A stretch of DNA of 64,000 nucleotides from positions 1-64,000 of the forward strand of contig VENA01000069.1 of assembly GCA_009711785.1 (NCBI GenBank). Reading direction: 5' to 3'. The stretch comes from Bacillota bacterium (GTDB lineage: Bacteria; Bacillota; Clostridia; Tissierellales; MES13). The notes under the pieces are model-generated. The model worked only from the letters and a program-made list of their open reading frames with translations. It did not search any database and had not been told where the DNA came from. Shown in pieces: positions 19,781-29,218 of the stretch (position 1 is the first letter of the stretch; each line of letters starts with the position of its first letter). Position numbers and translations under genes: made by a program.

Positions 19781-19845
19781 TCACATAAGAATATATTTCA
19801 CTGGTCATACTAAAGGTGCATTAAATATATATTAAGGTGACTGAT

Positions 19846-20265
19846 ATGAAAAAAAATTTCAAGATACAAATAAAGGCTATGGTTTTTAATCTAGATAGAT
19901 TTTTAGTAATAAAACCCTCTAAATCATGGGAATTTCCTGAAGGTAAAGTAAGGTTTGGAGAAACTTTAGAAAGAGCTACAATTAATAGAATTAAAGATTT
20001 AACTGGTTTAGATATAGAAGTACTTAAACCACTTTATACTAATACTATTATAAAAAATAATAAAGTGCATACTTTAGTGATAACTCTTTTATGTTTTTCA
20101 AAGAATAATAAAATAAATCTTAAAGATAAGTCCTATGAGTATAAGTGGATTAAATCATATGAATTAGAGAAATATTTATCCGAGGAATTACTTAATGATA
20201 TAGAAATGAATTTAGATATGGATAAAATACTTTTAGATATGAAATTCTTTTATTTTTATAAGTAG
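19846..20265 (+). CDS. Nudix-fold protein with degenerate Nudix box
   Basis: This 139-residue protein has the Nudix fold. Instead of the standard GX5EX7REUXEEXGU, the box at about residues 29-51 reads G-KVRFG-E-TLERATI-N-R-I-K-D-L-T-G-L. The RE is NR and the metal-binding EE is DL. Hydrolysis is therefore doubtful, and it may be a sensor or binding protein. ATG 19846 has AAGGTG six bases upstream; the in-frame GTG at 19837 overlaps that site. It stands alone between two terminators. Other Nudix features (KSWEFPEGK before the box, YKWI after it) are kept. Confidence 0.75.
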   Translation: MKKNFKIQIKAMVFNLDRFLVIKPSKSWEFPEGKVRFGETLERATINRIKDLTGLDIEVLKPLYTNTIIKNNKVHTLVITLLCFSKNNKINLKDKSYEYKWIKSYELEKYLSEELLNDIEMNLDMDKILLDMKFFYFYK

Positions 20266-20268
20266 TAG

Positions 20269-20305
20269 ACAAGAGAAATTAAGTAAAATATTTAATTTCT
20301 CTTGT
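20269..20305. terminator. Shared terminator between convergent genes
   Basis: ACAAGAGAAATTAA pairs perfectly with TTAATTTCTCTTGT between the ends of convergent genes; either strand could use it, though the T tracts are weak. Confidence 0.65.
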
Positions 20306-20316
20306 TTAAAGTATTT

Positions 20317-20925
20317 TTACTTTCCGTTGTAAAATCTATCAAGGATATTTATTATCCCATTTTTATTAACTATAAAACTAATATTTAGATAATTTTCAGT
20401 TATAGAAATATCTTTAATTGTGATTTTATCTAACTCTTTTATATTTAAATTATAAGTTAGATCACTTCCCTTTAATCCAAGTTTTCTTAATAAAGATAAA
20501 GAAATAGGTATCTTACCTAAATAAACATTTGTTATATCTAGATAAACTATATTGTTTTTAAAAAAAACTTTAGTATAGATATTTAAGCCGACAGGTAATT
20601 TATATAGGCTTATATCGGTTTTTATCAAAGCTTTATTATCTTTAAGATATATATATAGATTATTATATTTAATAAATGAAGGAAGTTCTGAATTTGTTAT
20701 TTCTTTATTTATTATTGGTACTAATAAGTAATTCACTTCCTCCTCTGTAAAGGATATAGTACTTTTTCCAAACACTTTTATATCAGAAGTTAATAACTTT
20801 TCAGTTATAGATATATCCTTTGATGAGTTAAAGTTTTTTATCTTTGATGGTTTAATCATGTAAGATGTAAGTGCTATTAGTAAAATTAATATAAAGATAA
20901 ATATAAGTACTTTTCTAGTTTTCAT
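20317..20925 (-). CDS. Membrane-anchored extracytoplasmic protein, unknown (YpmS-like?)
   Basis: This 202-residue protein has one N-terminal membrane anchor (about 4-23) and a beta-rich outer domain. The alternating pattern (SFTEEEVNYLL, LYIYLKDNKALIKTDISLY, GLNIYTKVFFKNNIVYLDITNVYLG, at least in outline) resembles the YpmS/DUF2140 group of secreted lipid-tube-like proteins, but I am not certain. The ATG has GGAGGGG upstream. It is transcribed alone on the minus strand. No enzyme motif is visible. Confidence 0.6.
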   Translation of the reverse strand: MKTRKVLIFIFILILLIALTSYMIKPSKIKNFNSSKDISITEKLLTSDIKVFGKSTISFTEEEVNYLLVPIINKEITNSELPSFIKYNNLYIYLKDNKALIKTDISLYKLPVGLNIYTKVFFKNNIVYLDITNVYLGKIPISLSLLRKLGLKGSDLTYNLNIKELDKITIKDISITENYLNISFIVNKNGIINILDRFYNGK

Positions 20926-21120
20926 ATAACCCCTCCATATAGATATTTAATTAAAAACACATTTTAAAAAAAGCTCTGTTTCTTTTAATTTATACATATA
21001 AATGATATGATGTATATGGCTAATAATTCTGAAAATTATATCAATATTAATATACAAACATAAGATAAAGAAGAACTAAAAATAAAAAAGATTTTTTAAT
21101 CTTAAAAGGAGGAGCTTTTT

Positions 21121-21708
21121 TTGCTCGCAAGCACTCATTATATCATAGCAGATAGTGTGTATGATAATATTAAAAAGATTACTGGATATAATCTTAATAA
21201 AAGATTATTTAAATGGGGAAATATAAAGCCAGATGTTGATTTTAAATTGTTAAGTAAATCCCATTATAAGGATGAAAGTTTTGATTTTGTTATTGAAAAT
21301 ATTTATAAAATATTAAATACTGAGTTTGACTTTAATAATAAGTATTATAAAAATAAGTTAAGTGTTGATTTAGGGATAATAAGTCACTTTCTAACAGATT
21401 TTTTCTGTATTCCCCATAGTCAAGGATGGCATTTTAATACAGAGATGAAAAAACATATAAAATATGAAATTAAGCTTCATAAAAAGGCAAAGAGATATAA
21501 TTATAATGCTAAAATTATAGCACCTAATATAGGAGTTATTAATAAAAGTAATATAAAGAAACTAATCGAGGAGTTACATTTTGATTATAGAAAAATAGAG
21601 GATTATAAAAATGACTTAAAATCATCTATTGATGTGTCATCAATTATTTCAGCAATGGCATTAAATTATATTCTAAAAGAAAATAAAGAAATTAAAGTTA
21701 CAGCTTAG
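21121..21708 (+). CDS. Zinc-dependent phospholipase C-like protein
   Basis: This 195-residue protein resembles the zinc-dependent phospholipase C/S1-P1 nuclease fold. Likely metal ligands are STHYIIA at the N-terminus (His5), GNIKPDVD (Asp near 39), SHYKDESFDF, and SHFLTDFFCIPHSQGWHF (His near 90 and 103). There is no signal peptide, unlike secreted alpha-toxin-type phospholipases, so it is probably cytoplasmic. This shorter version is common in clostridia with unknown substrate. The TTG start has AAAGGAGGAGC upstream. It is probably monocistronic. Confidence 0.75.
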   Translation: MLASTHYIIADSVYDNIKKITGYNLNKRLFKWGNIKPDVDFKLLSKSHYKDESFDFVIENIYKILNTEFDFNNKYYKNKLSVDLGIISHFLTDFFCIPHSQGWHFNTEMKKHIKYEIKLHKKAKRYNYNAKIIAPNIGVINKSNIKKLIEELHFDYRKIEDYKNDLKSSIDVSSIISAMALNYILKENKEIKVTA

Positions 21709-21741
21709 GGGTAAATATAACCCCTATTTATTTTTTTCAAA

Positions 21742-21750
21742 TTCGACAAA
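21742..21750 (-). promoter_or_regulatory. Spo0A box-like site, perfect
   Basis: TTCGACAAA is the exact reverse complement of TTTGTCGAA. It lies about 100 bp before the 144-residue unknown gene, and a partial second copy (ATGACAAA, 21775-21782) follows. Confidence 0.45.
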
Positions 21751-21850
21751 TAAAGAAGTTTTTTTATACTCATTATGACAAATTTATCGCATAGTATATG
21801 CTATTATACAAATACAGAGTTCAAAGGATAAAAAATTGGAGGGATATACT

Positions 21851-22285
21851 ATGCTAAATGAATTAAGTGGAAAGCTAGACACTTTAGAGTATTACACAGA
21901 GGTACTTTATGTGGCAAGGAGCTATCAGAAGGAAGATTTTGTTGGGGAACCTCTAATATTTGGTGGAACAGAAAGATATATATTATTAGGAATAAAAGAA
22001 ATAAAGGATATTTGTAGACTAGTAGGCCGTTATAATGGATTAATGGAAAATGATATAGCTAATATACTCGATTATTTAGATGATAATAAAATATTAAAGG
22101 CCAATTTAAAAATAAGGTTTGAAAAATATTTACCTATAATAAAAGTTGATTACTTAAAATATATGGATAAAGAAGAGTTATATGAAATTATAAATGAATT
22201 TATTGATTGTTTTATAGACTTTAAAGGTTGTATAGAGGAATATCTACAGAAAAATAAAAGATTAAAAACAGGTGCTGCTGTATAA
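21851..22285 (+). CDS. Unknown 144-residue protein
   Basis: I do not recognise this small soluble, acidic protein (residues include FGGTERYILLGIKEIKDICRLV and a Cys pair near DCFIDFKGC). It is predicted all-helical, with no membrane segment and no metal motif. ATG 21851 is used because GGAGGG lies 7-13 bases upstream; the in-frame TTG at 21836 is part of that ribosome-binding site. A perfect Spo0A-like box lies upstream, hinting at expression at entry to stationary phase or sporulation. A strong terminator follows. Confidence 0.65.
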   Translation: MLNELSGKLDTLEYYTEVLYVARSYQKEDFVGEPLIFGGTERYILLGIKEIKDICRLVGRYNGLMENDIANILDYLDDNKILKANLKIRFEKYLPIIKVDYLKYMDKEELYEIINEFIDCFIDFKGCIEEYLQKNKRLKTGAAV

Positions 22286-22290
22286 AATAT

Positions 22291-22330
22291 AAAAAACTTC
22301 TTTCTGAGTAATCAGAGAGAAGTTTTTTTA
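22291..22330 (+). terminator. Terminator of unknown small gene
   Basis: AAACTTCTTTCTGA and TCAGAGAGAAGTTT pair with a GTAA loop and run into a T tract. Confidence 0.88.
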
Positions 22331-22347
22331 ATTTAAAGGGGGAGAAT

Positions 22348-22678
22348 ATGAAAAGTATAAAGAATAAGTTAATAATTATCATGGTTTAATTGTATTAAGA
22401 CCTTTTGTTATATCAAACATTTTTAGTAATTATTTTATATCTAAGAAGTTGTAAGTGCATATAAACCTATTAAACTTCCAGGTAAATCTAATGATTGGGC
22501 AGTTATAACTGTTCAAAGGAAAAGTGATGCCTTCGAGTTTGTAAATGATGTAAGGGATAAAAATATTTTCATACTATTAGGGTTAATGATAATAGTAGGA
22601 TTTGTTGCAATATTTTTATCTAAGACTATTACTAAACCATTAAATAGTTTAAAGGAAGCTTTTAATAAAGCTTCTTAA
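22348..22678 (+). pseudogene. Decayed chemoreceptor gene (N-terminus plus TM2/HAMP start)
   Basis: GGGGGAG precedes ATG 22348, which encodes MKSIKNKLIIIMV then a stop, like a chemoreceptor N-terminus. A second open stretch at 22463-22678 (72 codons) reads KPIKLPGKSNDWAVI, then a membrane segment (IFILLGLMIIVGFVAIFL), then [15 protein letters not shown] and a stop. This is the end of a Cache sensor, TM2 and the first HAMP helix. The last part is nearly the same as the intact receptor at 7598 ([14 protein letters not shown]). Most of the sensor and the entire signalling domain are missing. It is a relic of a paralogue, not a functional gene. A weak terminator follows at 22753-22779. The 22286-22849 gap holds nothing else recognisable. 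Confidence 0.75.
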
Positions 22679-22752
22679 AGTTTTTAACTATTTTGATAAA
22701 AAAGATATAAGTATTGAAACTAAAAAAGTTATAAAATATTAGTAGAATTTAT

Positions 22753-22779
22753 GATTGAGCTTAAATCTCAGTCTTTTTT
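22753..22779 (+). terminator. Terminator after chemoreceptor relic
   Basis: GATTGAG pairs with CTCAGTC (one G-T), followed by TTTTTT. It was presumably the terminator of the lost gene. Confidence 0.65.
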
Positions 22780-22849
22780 ATAATATATAGTTAAAAAGAT
22801 TATAAAAAGGATATATATAATAATAGAGATAAAAAAGGAGGTCTAGCTT

Positions 22850-24838
22850 GTGAAGAATATAGAGAAAAAGACAATTGAAACTATACGCTTTTTATCAGTA
22901 GATGCAATTGAAAAGGCTAAATCAGGCCACCCTGGTTTACCTATGGGAACTGCTTCTATGGCTTTTACCCTTTGGAGTAAGTTTTTAAAGGGAAGTGGAA
23001 TGGATCCTAAATGGCCCGATAGGGATAGATTCATTTTATCAGCAGGACATGGTTCGATGTTACTATATTCCCTTTTACATTTGTTTGAGTATGATGTTTT
23101 AATGGAGGATTTAAAAAGCTTTAGAACATTAAATTCAAAAACACCAGGACATCCTGAATATGGTCATACTCCAGGTGTAGAAACTACCACAGGACCATTA
23201 GGTCAAGGAATAGGAAATGCAGTAGGTATGGCTATTGCAGAAAAAAGGTTAGCAAAGGAATTTAATAAACCAGAATATAATATAGTAGATCACTATACTT
23301 ATGTTATAGCTGGGGATGGAGACTTAATGGAAGGTGTAGCAAGTGAAGCAGCATCCTTAGCAGGACATTTAAAATTAGGAAAATTAATAACACTATATGA
23401 TGATAATAATATAACTATAGATGGAACTACAGAAATAAGTTTTACTGAAGATGTAAAAAAGAGGTTTGAAAGTTATGGTTGGGAAGTATTTGAGGTAGAA
23501 AATAGTAATGATGTCGATGAGATAGAAAAAGTAATTAAAAAGGCTAGAGAAAATTTAGAAAAACCAAGTTTAATAAAAGTACCAACTACTATAGGTTATG
23601 GAAGTCCAAACAAAGAAGGTAAGTCAGCTGCCCATGGAGCGCCATTAGGAGAGGGAGAAATAAAATTAACTAAAGAAAGAAGTAATTGGGATCATCCAGA
23701 TTTCTATGTAGCGAAAGAGGTAAGGGATTATATAAAAGAAATAGTAGAAAGAAGAGAAGCAATAAAAGCTGACTGGGAAGAAACATTTGATGATTATTGT
23801 GAAGACTATCCAGAAAAGGCAAGACAATGGAAGCGTTGGTTTAGTAAAGAAATACCTGATTCATTATTGATGGATGAAGAACTTTGGGATTTTGTTGATA
23901 AACCAAAAGCCACTAGAAAAGAAGGTGGAAAGGTTATTAATATAGTTAGTAAACATCTAGAAAATTTAATAGGTGGTTCAGCAGATTTAAATGCTTCAAC
24001 AAAAACTACTTTAAAACAAAAGGATGACTTTCAGTGGAATACACCCCATGGAAATAACATAAATTTTGGAGTTAGAGAACATGGAATGGGAGCAGTATTA
24101 AATGGTATGAGTCTTCATGGAGGCTTAAGAGTATTTGGTTCTACATTTTTAGTTTTTTCTGATTATATGAAACCATCAATAAGGCTTGCAGCATTAATGA
24201 AACAACCGGTTATTTATGTATTTACCCATGATAGTATTGCCCTAGGTGAAGACGGACCAACACATCAGCCAATAGAGCAATTAACATCCTTAAGATCAAT
24301 TCCTAATTTAACTCTGTTTAGACCAGCTGATTCTAAAGAGACAGTTATAGCTTGGATGGAAGCTTTAAAAAATACTAATGGGCCATCGGCTATTTGTTTA
24401 ACAAGGCAAAGTGTCCCCCTTTTAGAAGGAGTTAATAAGGGAGCCCATTCAGGAGGATATATATTAAGAAAAGAAGATGGAGATAAACCAGATATAATTT
24501 TAATGGGAAGTGGTTCAGAAGTATCACTACTTACAAAAGCCCATGAAAAATTAAAAGAAGAGGGAATTAATTCAAGAGTTGTAAGTATGATAAGTTTAGA
24601 GGAATTTGACTTACAACCTAAGGTTTATAAAGAAAGTGTTCTTCCAAAAGAAGTTAAAAAGAGGATTTCAGTTGAGGCTGCTTCAACATATGGATGGCAT
24701 AAATATGTTGGAGATCAAGGAAGAGTAATAGGAATAGATGAATTTGGAGCTTCAGCACCTGGAGAAATACTTATGGAAAAGTATGGTTTTACAGTTGATA
24801 ATATAGTTAAAAATGCTAAAGAAATATTAGATAAATAA
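22850..24838 (+). CDS. tkt: Transketolase
   Basis: Transketolase moves two-carbon units between sugar phosphates in the non-oxidative pentose phosphate pathway, using thiamine pyrophosphate. The 662-residue protein is full length. Seen motifs include [10 protein letters not shown] (about 24-33), the diphosphate/metal motif GDGDLMEG near 155-162, the catalytic-type HGAPLG near 263, VREHGMG near 410 (the activating glutamate) and [18 protein letters not shown]. The GTG start has AAAGGAGG upstream. It stands alone between terminators. This anaerobe probably uses it to make pentose and erythrose-4-phosphate, the latter feeding the shikimate genes at 53.6-57 kb. Confidence 0.96.
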   Translation: MKNIEKKTIETIRFLSVDAIEKAKSGHPGLPMGTASMAFTLWSKFLKGSGMDPKWPDRDRFILSAGHGSMLLYSLLHLFEYDVLMEDLKSFRTLNSKTPGHPEYGHTPGVETTTGPLGQGIGNAVGMAIAEKRLAKEFNKPEYNIVDHYTYVIAGDGDLMEGVASEAASLAGHLKLGKLITLYDDNNITIDGTTEISFTEDVKKRFESYGWEVFEVENSNDVDEIEKVIKKARENLEKPSLIKVPTTIGYGSPNKEGKSAAHGAPLGEGEIKLTKERSNWDHPDFYVAKEVRDYIKEIVERREAIKADWEETFDDYCEDYPEKARQWKRWFSKEIPDSLLMDEELWDFVDKPKATRKEGGKVINIVSKHLENLIGGSADLNASTKTTLKQKDDFQWNTPHGNNINFGVREHGMGAVLNGMSLHGGLRVFGSTFLVFSDYMKPSIRLAALMKQPVIYVFTHDSIALGEDGPTHQPIEQLTSLRSIPNLTLFRPADSKETVIAWMEALKNTNGPSAICLTRQSVPLLEGVNKGAHSGGYILRKEDGDKPDIILMGSGSEVSLLTKAHEKLKEEGINSRVVSMISLEEFDLQPKVYKESVLPKEVKKRISVEAASTYGWHKYVGDQGRVIGIDEFGASAPGEILMEKYGFTVDNIVKNAKEILDK

Positions 24839-24850
24839 AAATATTAAGAT

Positions 24851-24903
24851 TAAATCCCCTATAGAAAAGATAGGAAATTAAGTCTATTCTGTAGGGGGTT
24901 TTT
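24851..24903 (+). terminator. Terminator of transketolase gene
   Basis: CCCCTATAGAA and TTCTGTAGGGG (one G-T) form the base of a longer stem-loop followed by TTTTT. Confidence 0.8.
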
Positions 24904-25019
24904 ATGTGAAATAATAGTTAATAGAGAGTAAAATAAAGGATTTAAGTTTACTTTAGTATTGAACTTTTGTAACAAGTATACAAATAATAATATATACTGT
25001 TAAAGTTTAATAAAATCTG

Positions 25020-25048
25020 TTGAAAAAGCACTAAATATCAATTATAAT
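25020..25048 (+). promoter_or_regulatory. Sigma-A type promoter of riboswitch transcript
   Basis: TTGAAA (25020-25025) and TATAAT (25043-25048) are separated by 17 bp. The expected start near 25055 would place the c-di-GMP aptamer about 30 nt into the transcript. Confidence 0.65.
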
Positions 25049-25083
25049 GTGAGAATAATATTAAAACTAAATATAATGAAAAA

Positions 25084-25190
25084 GGCAAACTTGTCGTGAG
25101 GCAGGGACGCAAAGCCATGGGTCTAGTTATAGATAGCCAGGTTGCCATATTAAGATATTATGGCACCTATATATGTGTAGGTGTTTTTTT
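25084..25190 (+). promoter_or_regulatory. Cyclic-di-GMP-I (GEMM-I) riboswitch with terminator
   Basis: The aptamer spans 25084-25146. Stem P1 is GGCAA/TTGCC, and the conserved core GACGCAAAGCCATGGGTC (25106-25123) is the hallmark of GEMM-I. AGCCAGG closes the tetraloop-receptor arm. Downstream, GGTTGCCATA (25140-25149) can pair with TATGGCACC (25159-25167). This uses the 3' strand of P1 and the 5' strand of the terminator CACCTA/TAGGTG plus seven Ts (25164-25190). Ligand-bound P1 should free the terminator, so the predicted logic is OFF with c-di-GMP. The gap 24839-25286 is otherwise explained by the tkt terminator and the promoter above. Confidence 0.92.
25164..25190 (+). terminator. Riboswitch-controlled terminator
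   Basis: CACCTA (25164-25169) pairs with TAGGTG (25178-25183), then T tract 25184-25190. It is exclusive with the antiterminator stem 25140-25149/25159-25167. Confidence 0.8.
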
Positions 25191-25286
25191 GCGTGCTTAA
25201 AAAGGAGGAGGGTACATAGTTTTTAAATTTTTAAAGTAATGAGAAATTTTAAAAGAAAAATACTATTATATAAGGAGGTTAACAGG

Positions 25287-27344
25287 ATGAAAATATCTAT
25301 AAAGAAGAAATTTATGATATTTGCAGCAGGTTCTTTAGTTTTACTACTTATGATAACTTCAGCTGTTATGTATATGCAGAAAGAAAATATTAAGGATAGG
25401 ACTAATATAACAGTAGATAAGTTAAATGAAAATTCTAAAGAAGATGTGGAAAAATCTTTAAATGAACTTTGCTTTAAAATATCTAATTATGTGAAAAATA
25501 CAGAAAAAGAAATTGATAATGTTATGTTAAATGCAGCCTATGTTTTACAAGAGGCTGATAAGGGAAAGGAATTAACAAATAAAGATTTAGAATCTATAAA
25601 AGAAAAGACTGACATGACAGATTTATATCTAACAGATAAAGAGGGTTCTTTTACTCTATCAACAGAGGAAAAGTCAGTAGGATTAAATTTATTTGACATC
25701 TGGGATGGTTATAGAATGCTTGTAACAGGAGAAGCTAAAGCTTTACCATCATCACTTAAAATGAAAGAAGAAACAGGGGAAATATTTAAGTTTATGGCAA
25801 TACCAAGATATGATAATAAAGGTGTTATAGAATCTGCATTAAATGCTGAAAAAATAGAAAAATCTTTAAAAGATTTTATAAAAGAAAATAATGAAATTAA
25901 GTCATTATATTTAATTGATAGTAATAATTTAGTTTTAACTGAAAATTTAAAAGATGTAGAATCTTCAATTAAAAAAGGTAAAAAATTAGAAAATGAGTAT
26001 ATAAAGAAGGTATTTAAATCTTCTGAAAGTATAATTAATTTAAAAGGTGACGTTGCAGAGATTTATTACCCTATAAAATATGATGGAAATATTCGTTATG
26101 TAATATATTCTAATATAAACACAAAACCATATTTTGAGAATGCAAACGTAGCTAAAGATACTATAAATAAAGCCCTTGATACAATGGAGAGTAATGTATT
26201 TAAGATTATGGCTATAAATGGCGGGATAGTAGTCTTAATTTTATTAGTATTTATGTTTTTATTAAATACTTTATTAAAGCCTTTAATGAAAGTCGTTAAT
26301 GCTACAGATGAAATATCTAAAGGAAACTTAAATGTAAATATTAAAACAAAGACTAAAGATGAAATAGGTTTACTTAGTAATAACTTTAATAAAATGGTCC
26401 AAAATGTGAAAGCAATTATAGGTAATATACAGGATGCATCAATGAATTTAAAAAATACTTCAGACTCAATAACTAAATCTTCTGAGGAAGTAAGTCTATC
26501 TAGTGATGAAATATCAACAACTGTACAGGAAGTTGCCTCAGGTGTAAATAATCAAGCAGAGGAAATTAATAAATCCTTAAATACAACAAATGAATTATCA
26601 AATAAAGTGAAAAATATTAATGAAAAAATAAAGACTACTATGAATGATACAGAATTGATGGATCAAAACAATAAAAAAGGTTTAGATTCGGTTAAAGAAC
26701 TTAAAACTGGATTTAAAAAATATACTTCAGTGGCAACTAATGTAAATGAAAATGTTGGTAGTCTATCTGAGAAGTCAGAAACAATAGGAAATATAGTAGA
26801 TAGAATAAATGAAATATCAGAACAAACTAATTTACTTGCATTAAATGCAGCAATAGAAGCAGCCCGTGCAGGGGAATCTGGGAAGGGATTTGCTGTTGTT
26901 GCCGATGAAATTAGAAAGTTAGCAGAACAGTCAACTAATGCATCTAATGAAATTCAAAATATTATAGAGGATATAAATAGCACTATAGTTAATGTTAATT
27001 CAGAAACTAAAAAAGCAGGAGAAATGCTAACAGAATCAAATAAATCCTTAGATAATACAGAGGATATATTTAAAAAATTAGATGAATCAATAAAATTAGT
27101 AACTAGTAAAGTATATTCATTAAATAATGATATTAAAGATGTTACAAAGTCTAATGAAAGTGTTGTTGATACTATGGAAAATATATCTGGGGTAGCTGAA
27201 AACTCAGCAGCTTCCACTGAACAGATAAGTGCATCAATACAAGAACAAACTGCTTCTATAGAGGAAATAACATCATCCATACAACAATTAGATGAAATGA
27301 TTGATATGTTATCTAAGGCTACAAAGAAGTTTAAAATTGATTAA
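25287..27344 (+). CDS. Methyl-accepting chemotaxis protein under c-di-GMP riboswitch
   Basis: This 685-residue chemoreceptor has its first membrane segment at about 10-30, an extracellular sensor to about 305 (probably a double Cache), a second segment at 308-329, then HAMP and the signalling coiled coil. The tip is canonical ([19 protein letters not shown] from about 512). ATG 25287 has AAGGAGG nine bases upstream; the longer in-frame ATG at 25239 has no such site. Transcription passes the c-di-GMP riboswitch, so receptor synthesis should fall when c-di-GMP is high. Its ligand is unknown. A terminator follows. Confidence 0.93.
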   Translation: MKISIKKKFMIFAAGSLVLLLMITSAVMYMQKENIKDRTNITVDKLNENSKEDVEKSLNELCFKISNYVKNTEKEIDNVMLNAAYVLQEADKGKELTNKDLESIKEKTDMTDLYLTDKEGSFTLSTEEKSVGLNLFDIWDGYRMLVTGEAKALPSSLKMKEETGEIFKFMAIPRYDNKGVIESALNAEKIEKSLKDFIKENNEIKSLYLIDSNNLVLTENLKDVESSIKKGKKLENEYIKKVFKSSESIINLKGDVAEIYYPIKYDGNIRYVIYSNINTKPYFENANVAKDTINKALDTMESNVFKIMAINGGIVVLILLVFMFLLNTLLKPLMKVVNATDEISKGNLNVNIKTKTKDEIGLLSNNFNKMVQNVKAIIGNIQDASMNLKNTSDSITKSSEEVSLSSDEISTTVQEVASGVNNQAEEINKSLNTTNELSNKVKNINEKIKTTMNDTELMDQNNKKGLDSVKELKTGFKKYTSVATNVNENVGSLSEKSETIGNIVDRINEISEQTNLLALNAAIEAARAGESGKGFAVVADEIRKLAEQSTNASNEIQNIIEDINSTIVNVNSETKKAGEMLTESNKSLDNTEDIFKKLDESIKLVTSKVYSLNNDIKDVTKSNESVVDTMENISGVAENSAASTEQISASIQEQTASIEEITSSIQQLDEMIDMLSKATKKFKID

Positions 27345-27350
27345 ATTAAG

Positions 27351-27377
27351 GAGATAGATTAAATTCTATCTCTTTTT
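27351..27377 (+). terminator. Terminator of chemoreceptor gene
   Basis: GAGATAGA pairs with TCTATCTC around a six-base loop, followed by TTTTT. Confidence 0.8.
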
Positions 27378-27449
27378 CATTTTATTTTAGTTTAAATCTA
27401 TTATATACTAGTAAAAGGATAAAGTTTATAAAAGTTATGGAGGCTATGT

Positions 27450-28355
27450 ATGATATATAATTTTTTAAATAAAAAAGAAGGACAAGATATAATAGCTAAA
27501 AAAGATGAATTATTAGAAAATATGAATGAATTTGAAAGATCATTAAAAATGAGGACTGATAAATTAATCGGAGAAAAGGAATATGAAGAATTCTTAAAGG
27601 ATAATGTATTACCATGGAAAAAGAAAGAAAGGGAAAAAGTAAAGGAAAGTTTAGATGAATTAAATAGATTATTAAAGGATTTAAGCTTAAATATAGATGA
27701 AGAGATACATATAGTTAAAACAACAGGTAGGGAAGAATTTAATAGCGCATATACTAGGATGAATACAATATTTTTACCCCAAAGGAGAATTGAAGCTTAT
27801 AATAATCTAGGTTTAACAAAGTTTTTAGCCCATGAACTTTTTCATATAATATCAAGAAATAATTTTAACTTAAGAAAAAAGTTATATGAAGTTATAGGTT
27901 TTAAACTAGTTAATAATATAAAACTACCAGAGAAATATCTAAAAAGAAGGATGACAAATCCCGATGCTCCTTTAATTAATAGCTATATAACAGTGCTACA
28001 TAAAAAAAGAAAAGTAAAGGTTACACCTGTAATACTTTTAAAGGATGATTATGAAAATATAAGTGATGATAAGGATATATTAAAAAAATTAGATTTAAAA
28101 CTTTTAGTACTAGAGGATATTGAAGGAAAGTTAAGGGTTAAATATAAAAAAGATGAACCTGTATGTCTAGATTTTGTAAAGGTAGATGGATTTTTAGATA
28201 AAGTAGGTGCAAATACTGATTCTTCTATACAGCCAGAAGAAATCCTTGCAGAGAATTTCGCTTTATTAATAACTGGATATCAAGATGTACCTTCTCCTTT
28301 GATAATAGAAAAAATGAAGGATATTTTAATAAAAGAATTAAATGAAAATGCTTAA
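27450..28355 (+). CDS. Putative HExxH zinc metallopeptidase-like protein
   Basis: This 301-residue protein has no signal peptide. A zincin-type motif is present: LAHELFHIISR gives His128, Glu129 and His132. A later helix, QPEEILAENFALL (about 261-273), could give the third ligand (Glu263, 264 or 268), as in gluzincins. The N-terminal 75 residues are a charged helix. I cannot name the family or substrate. The ATG follows GGAGG closely. It stands between a chemoreceptor terminator and exonuclease III, which starts about 70 bp later with its own ribosome-binding site; co-transcription with it is possible. Confidence 0.65.
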   Translation: MIYNFLNKKEGQDIIAKKDELLENMNEFERSLKMRTDKLIGEKEYEEFLKDNVLPWKKKEREKVKESLDELNRLLKDLSLNIDEEIHIVKTTGREEFNSAYTRMNTIFLPQRRIEAYNNLGLTKFLAHELFHIISRNNFNLRKKLYEVIGFKLVNNIKLPEKYLKRRMTNPDAPLINSYITVLHKKRKVKVTPVILLKDDYENISDDKDILKKLDLKLLVLEDIEGKLRVKYKKDEPVCLDFVKVDGFLDKVGANTDSSIQPEEILAENFALLITGYQDVPSPLIIEKMKDILIKELNENA

Positions 28356-28424
28356 GTTTCAAAGATTATAATTATATATTAAGGGTAATTGATATATACT
28401 AAGGATAATTATTGGAGGGAAAGT

Positions 28425-29180
28425 ATGAAATTAGTATCATGGAATGTTAATGGCTTAAGGGCCTGTGTAAAAAAGGGATTTTTAGATTATTTTAATAAAG
28501 TAGATGCAGATATATTTTCTGTTCAAGAAATTAAATTACAAGCTGGACAAATAGATCTAGACTTAGAAGGATATTATCAATATTGGAATTATGCTTTAAA
28601 GAAAGGCTATTCTGGTACAGCTGTTTTTACAAAGAAAAAACCATTAAATGTTCAGTATGGAATCGGTGTTGAGAAACATTCAAAAGAGGGTAGATTAATA
28701 ACATTAGAATTTGATGAATTTTTCTTAGTAAATGTTTATACACCTAATTCCCAGAGGGGTTTAAAAAGATTAGATTATAGGATGGAATGGGAAAAATTAT
28801 TTAGAGAGTATCTAAAGGATCTAGATTCTAAAAAGCCTGTTATTTTATGTGGTGATTTAAACGTTGCCCATAAGGAGATAGATTTAAAAAATCCAAAGTC
28901 AAATAGAAAAAATGCAGGGTTTTCAGATGAAGAAAGAGAGAAGATGACAAATTTATTAGAAACAGGTTTTATAGATACTTTTAGATATTTTTATCCAGAG
29001 AAAGAAGAAGTATATAGTTGGTGGTCCTATATGAGAAAGGCTAGAGAAAGAAATTCAGGATGGAGATTAGATTATTTTATTGTATCTGAAAGATTAAAGG
29101 ATAATTTAATAGATTCTTATATACACACAGATATTTATGGAAGCGATCATTGTCCTGTATCGGTTGAATTATATATATAA
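28425..29180 (+). CDS. xth: Exodeoxyribonuclease III / AP endonuclease
   Basis: This base-excision repair enzyme cuts at abasic sites and removes 3' nucleotides. The 251-residue protein has the family motifs WNVNGLRA (6-13), QEIKLQ with Glu35, GDLNVAH, and GSDHCPV at the C-terminus (the general-base His). ATG 28425 has GGAGGGAAAG upstream; the in-frame ATG at 28389 lacks a site. Length and motifs are normal for ExoA/Xth of Firmicutes. Confidence 0.95.
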   Translation: MKLVSWNVNGLRACVKKGFLDYFNKVDADIFSVQEIKLQAGQIDLDLEGYYQYWNYALKKGYSGTAVFTKKKPLNVQYGIGVEKHSKEGRLITLEFDEFFLVNVYTPNSQRGLKRLDYRMEWEKLFREYLKDLDSKKPVILCGDLNVAHKEIDLKNPKSNRKNAGFSDEEREKMTNLLETGFIDTFRYFYPEKEEVYSWWSYMRKARERNSGWRLDYFIVSERLKDNLIDSYIHTDIYGSDHCPVSVELYI

Positions 29181-29184
29181 ACAA

Positions 29185-29218
29185 AGAGACACTTAAGGAT
29201 TTACTTAAGTGTCTTTTT
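29185..29218. terminator. Bidirectional terminator
   Basis: AAGAGACACTTAAG pairs with CTTAAGTGTCTTTT around GATTTA between convergent genes. It overlaps the last codons of the DUF454 gene. Confidence 0.85.
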
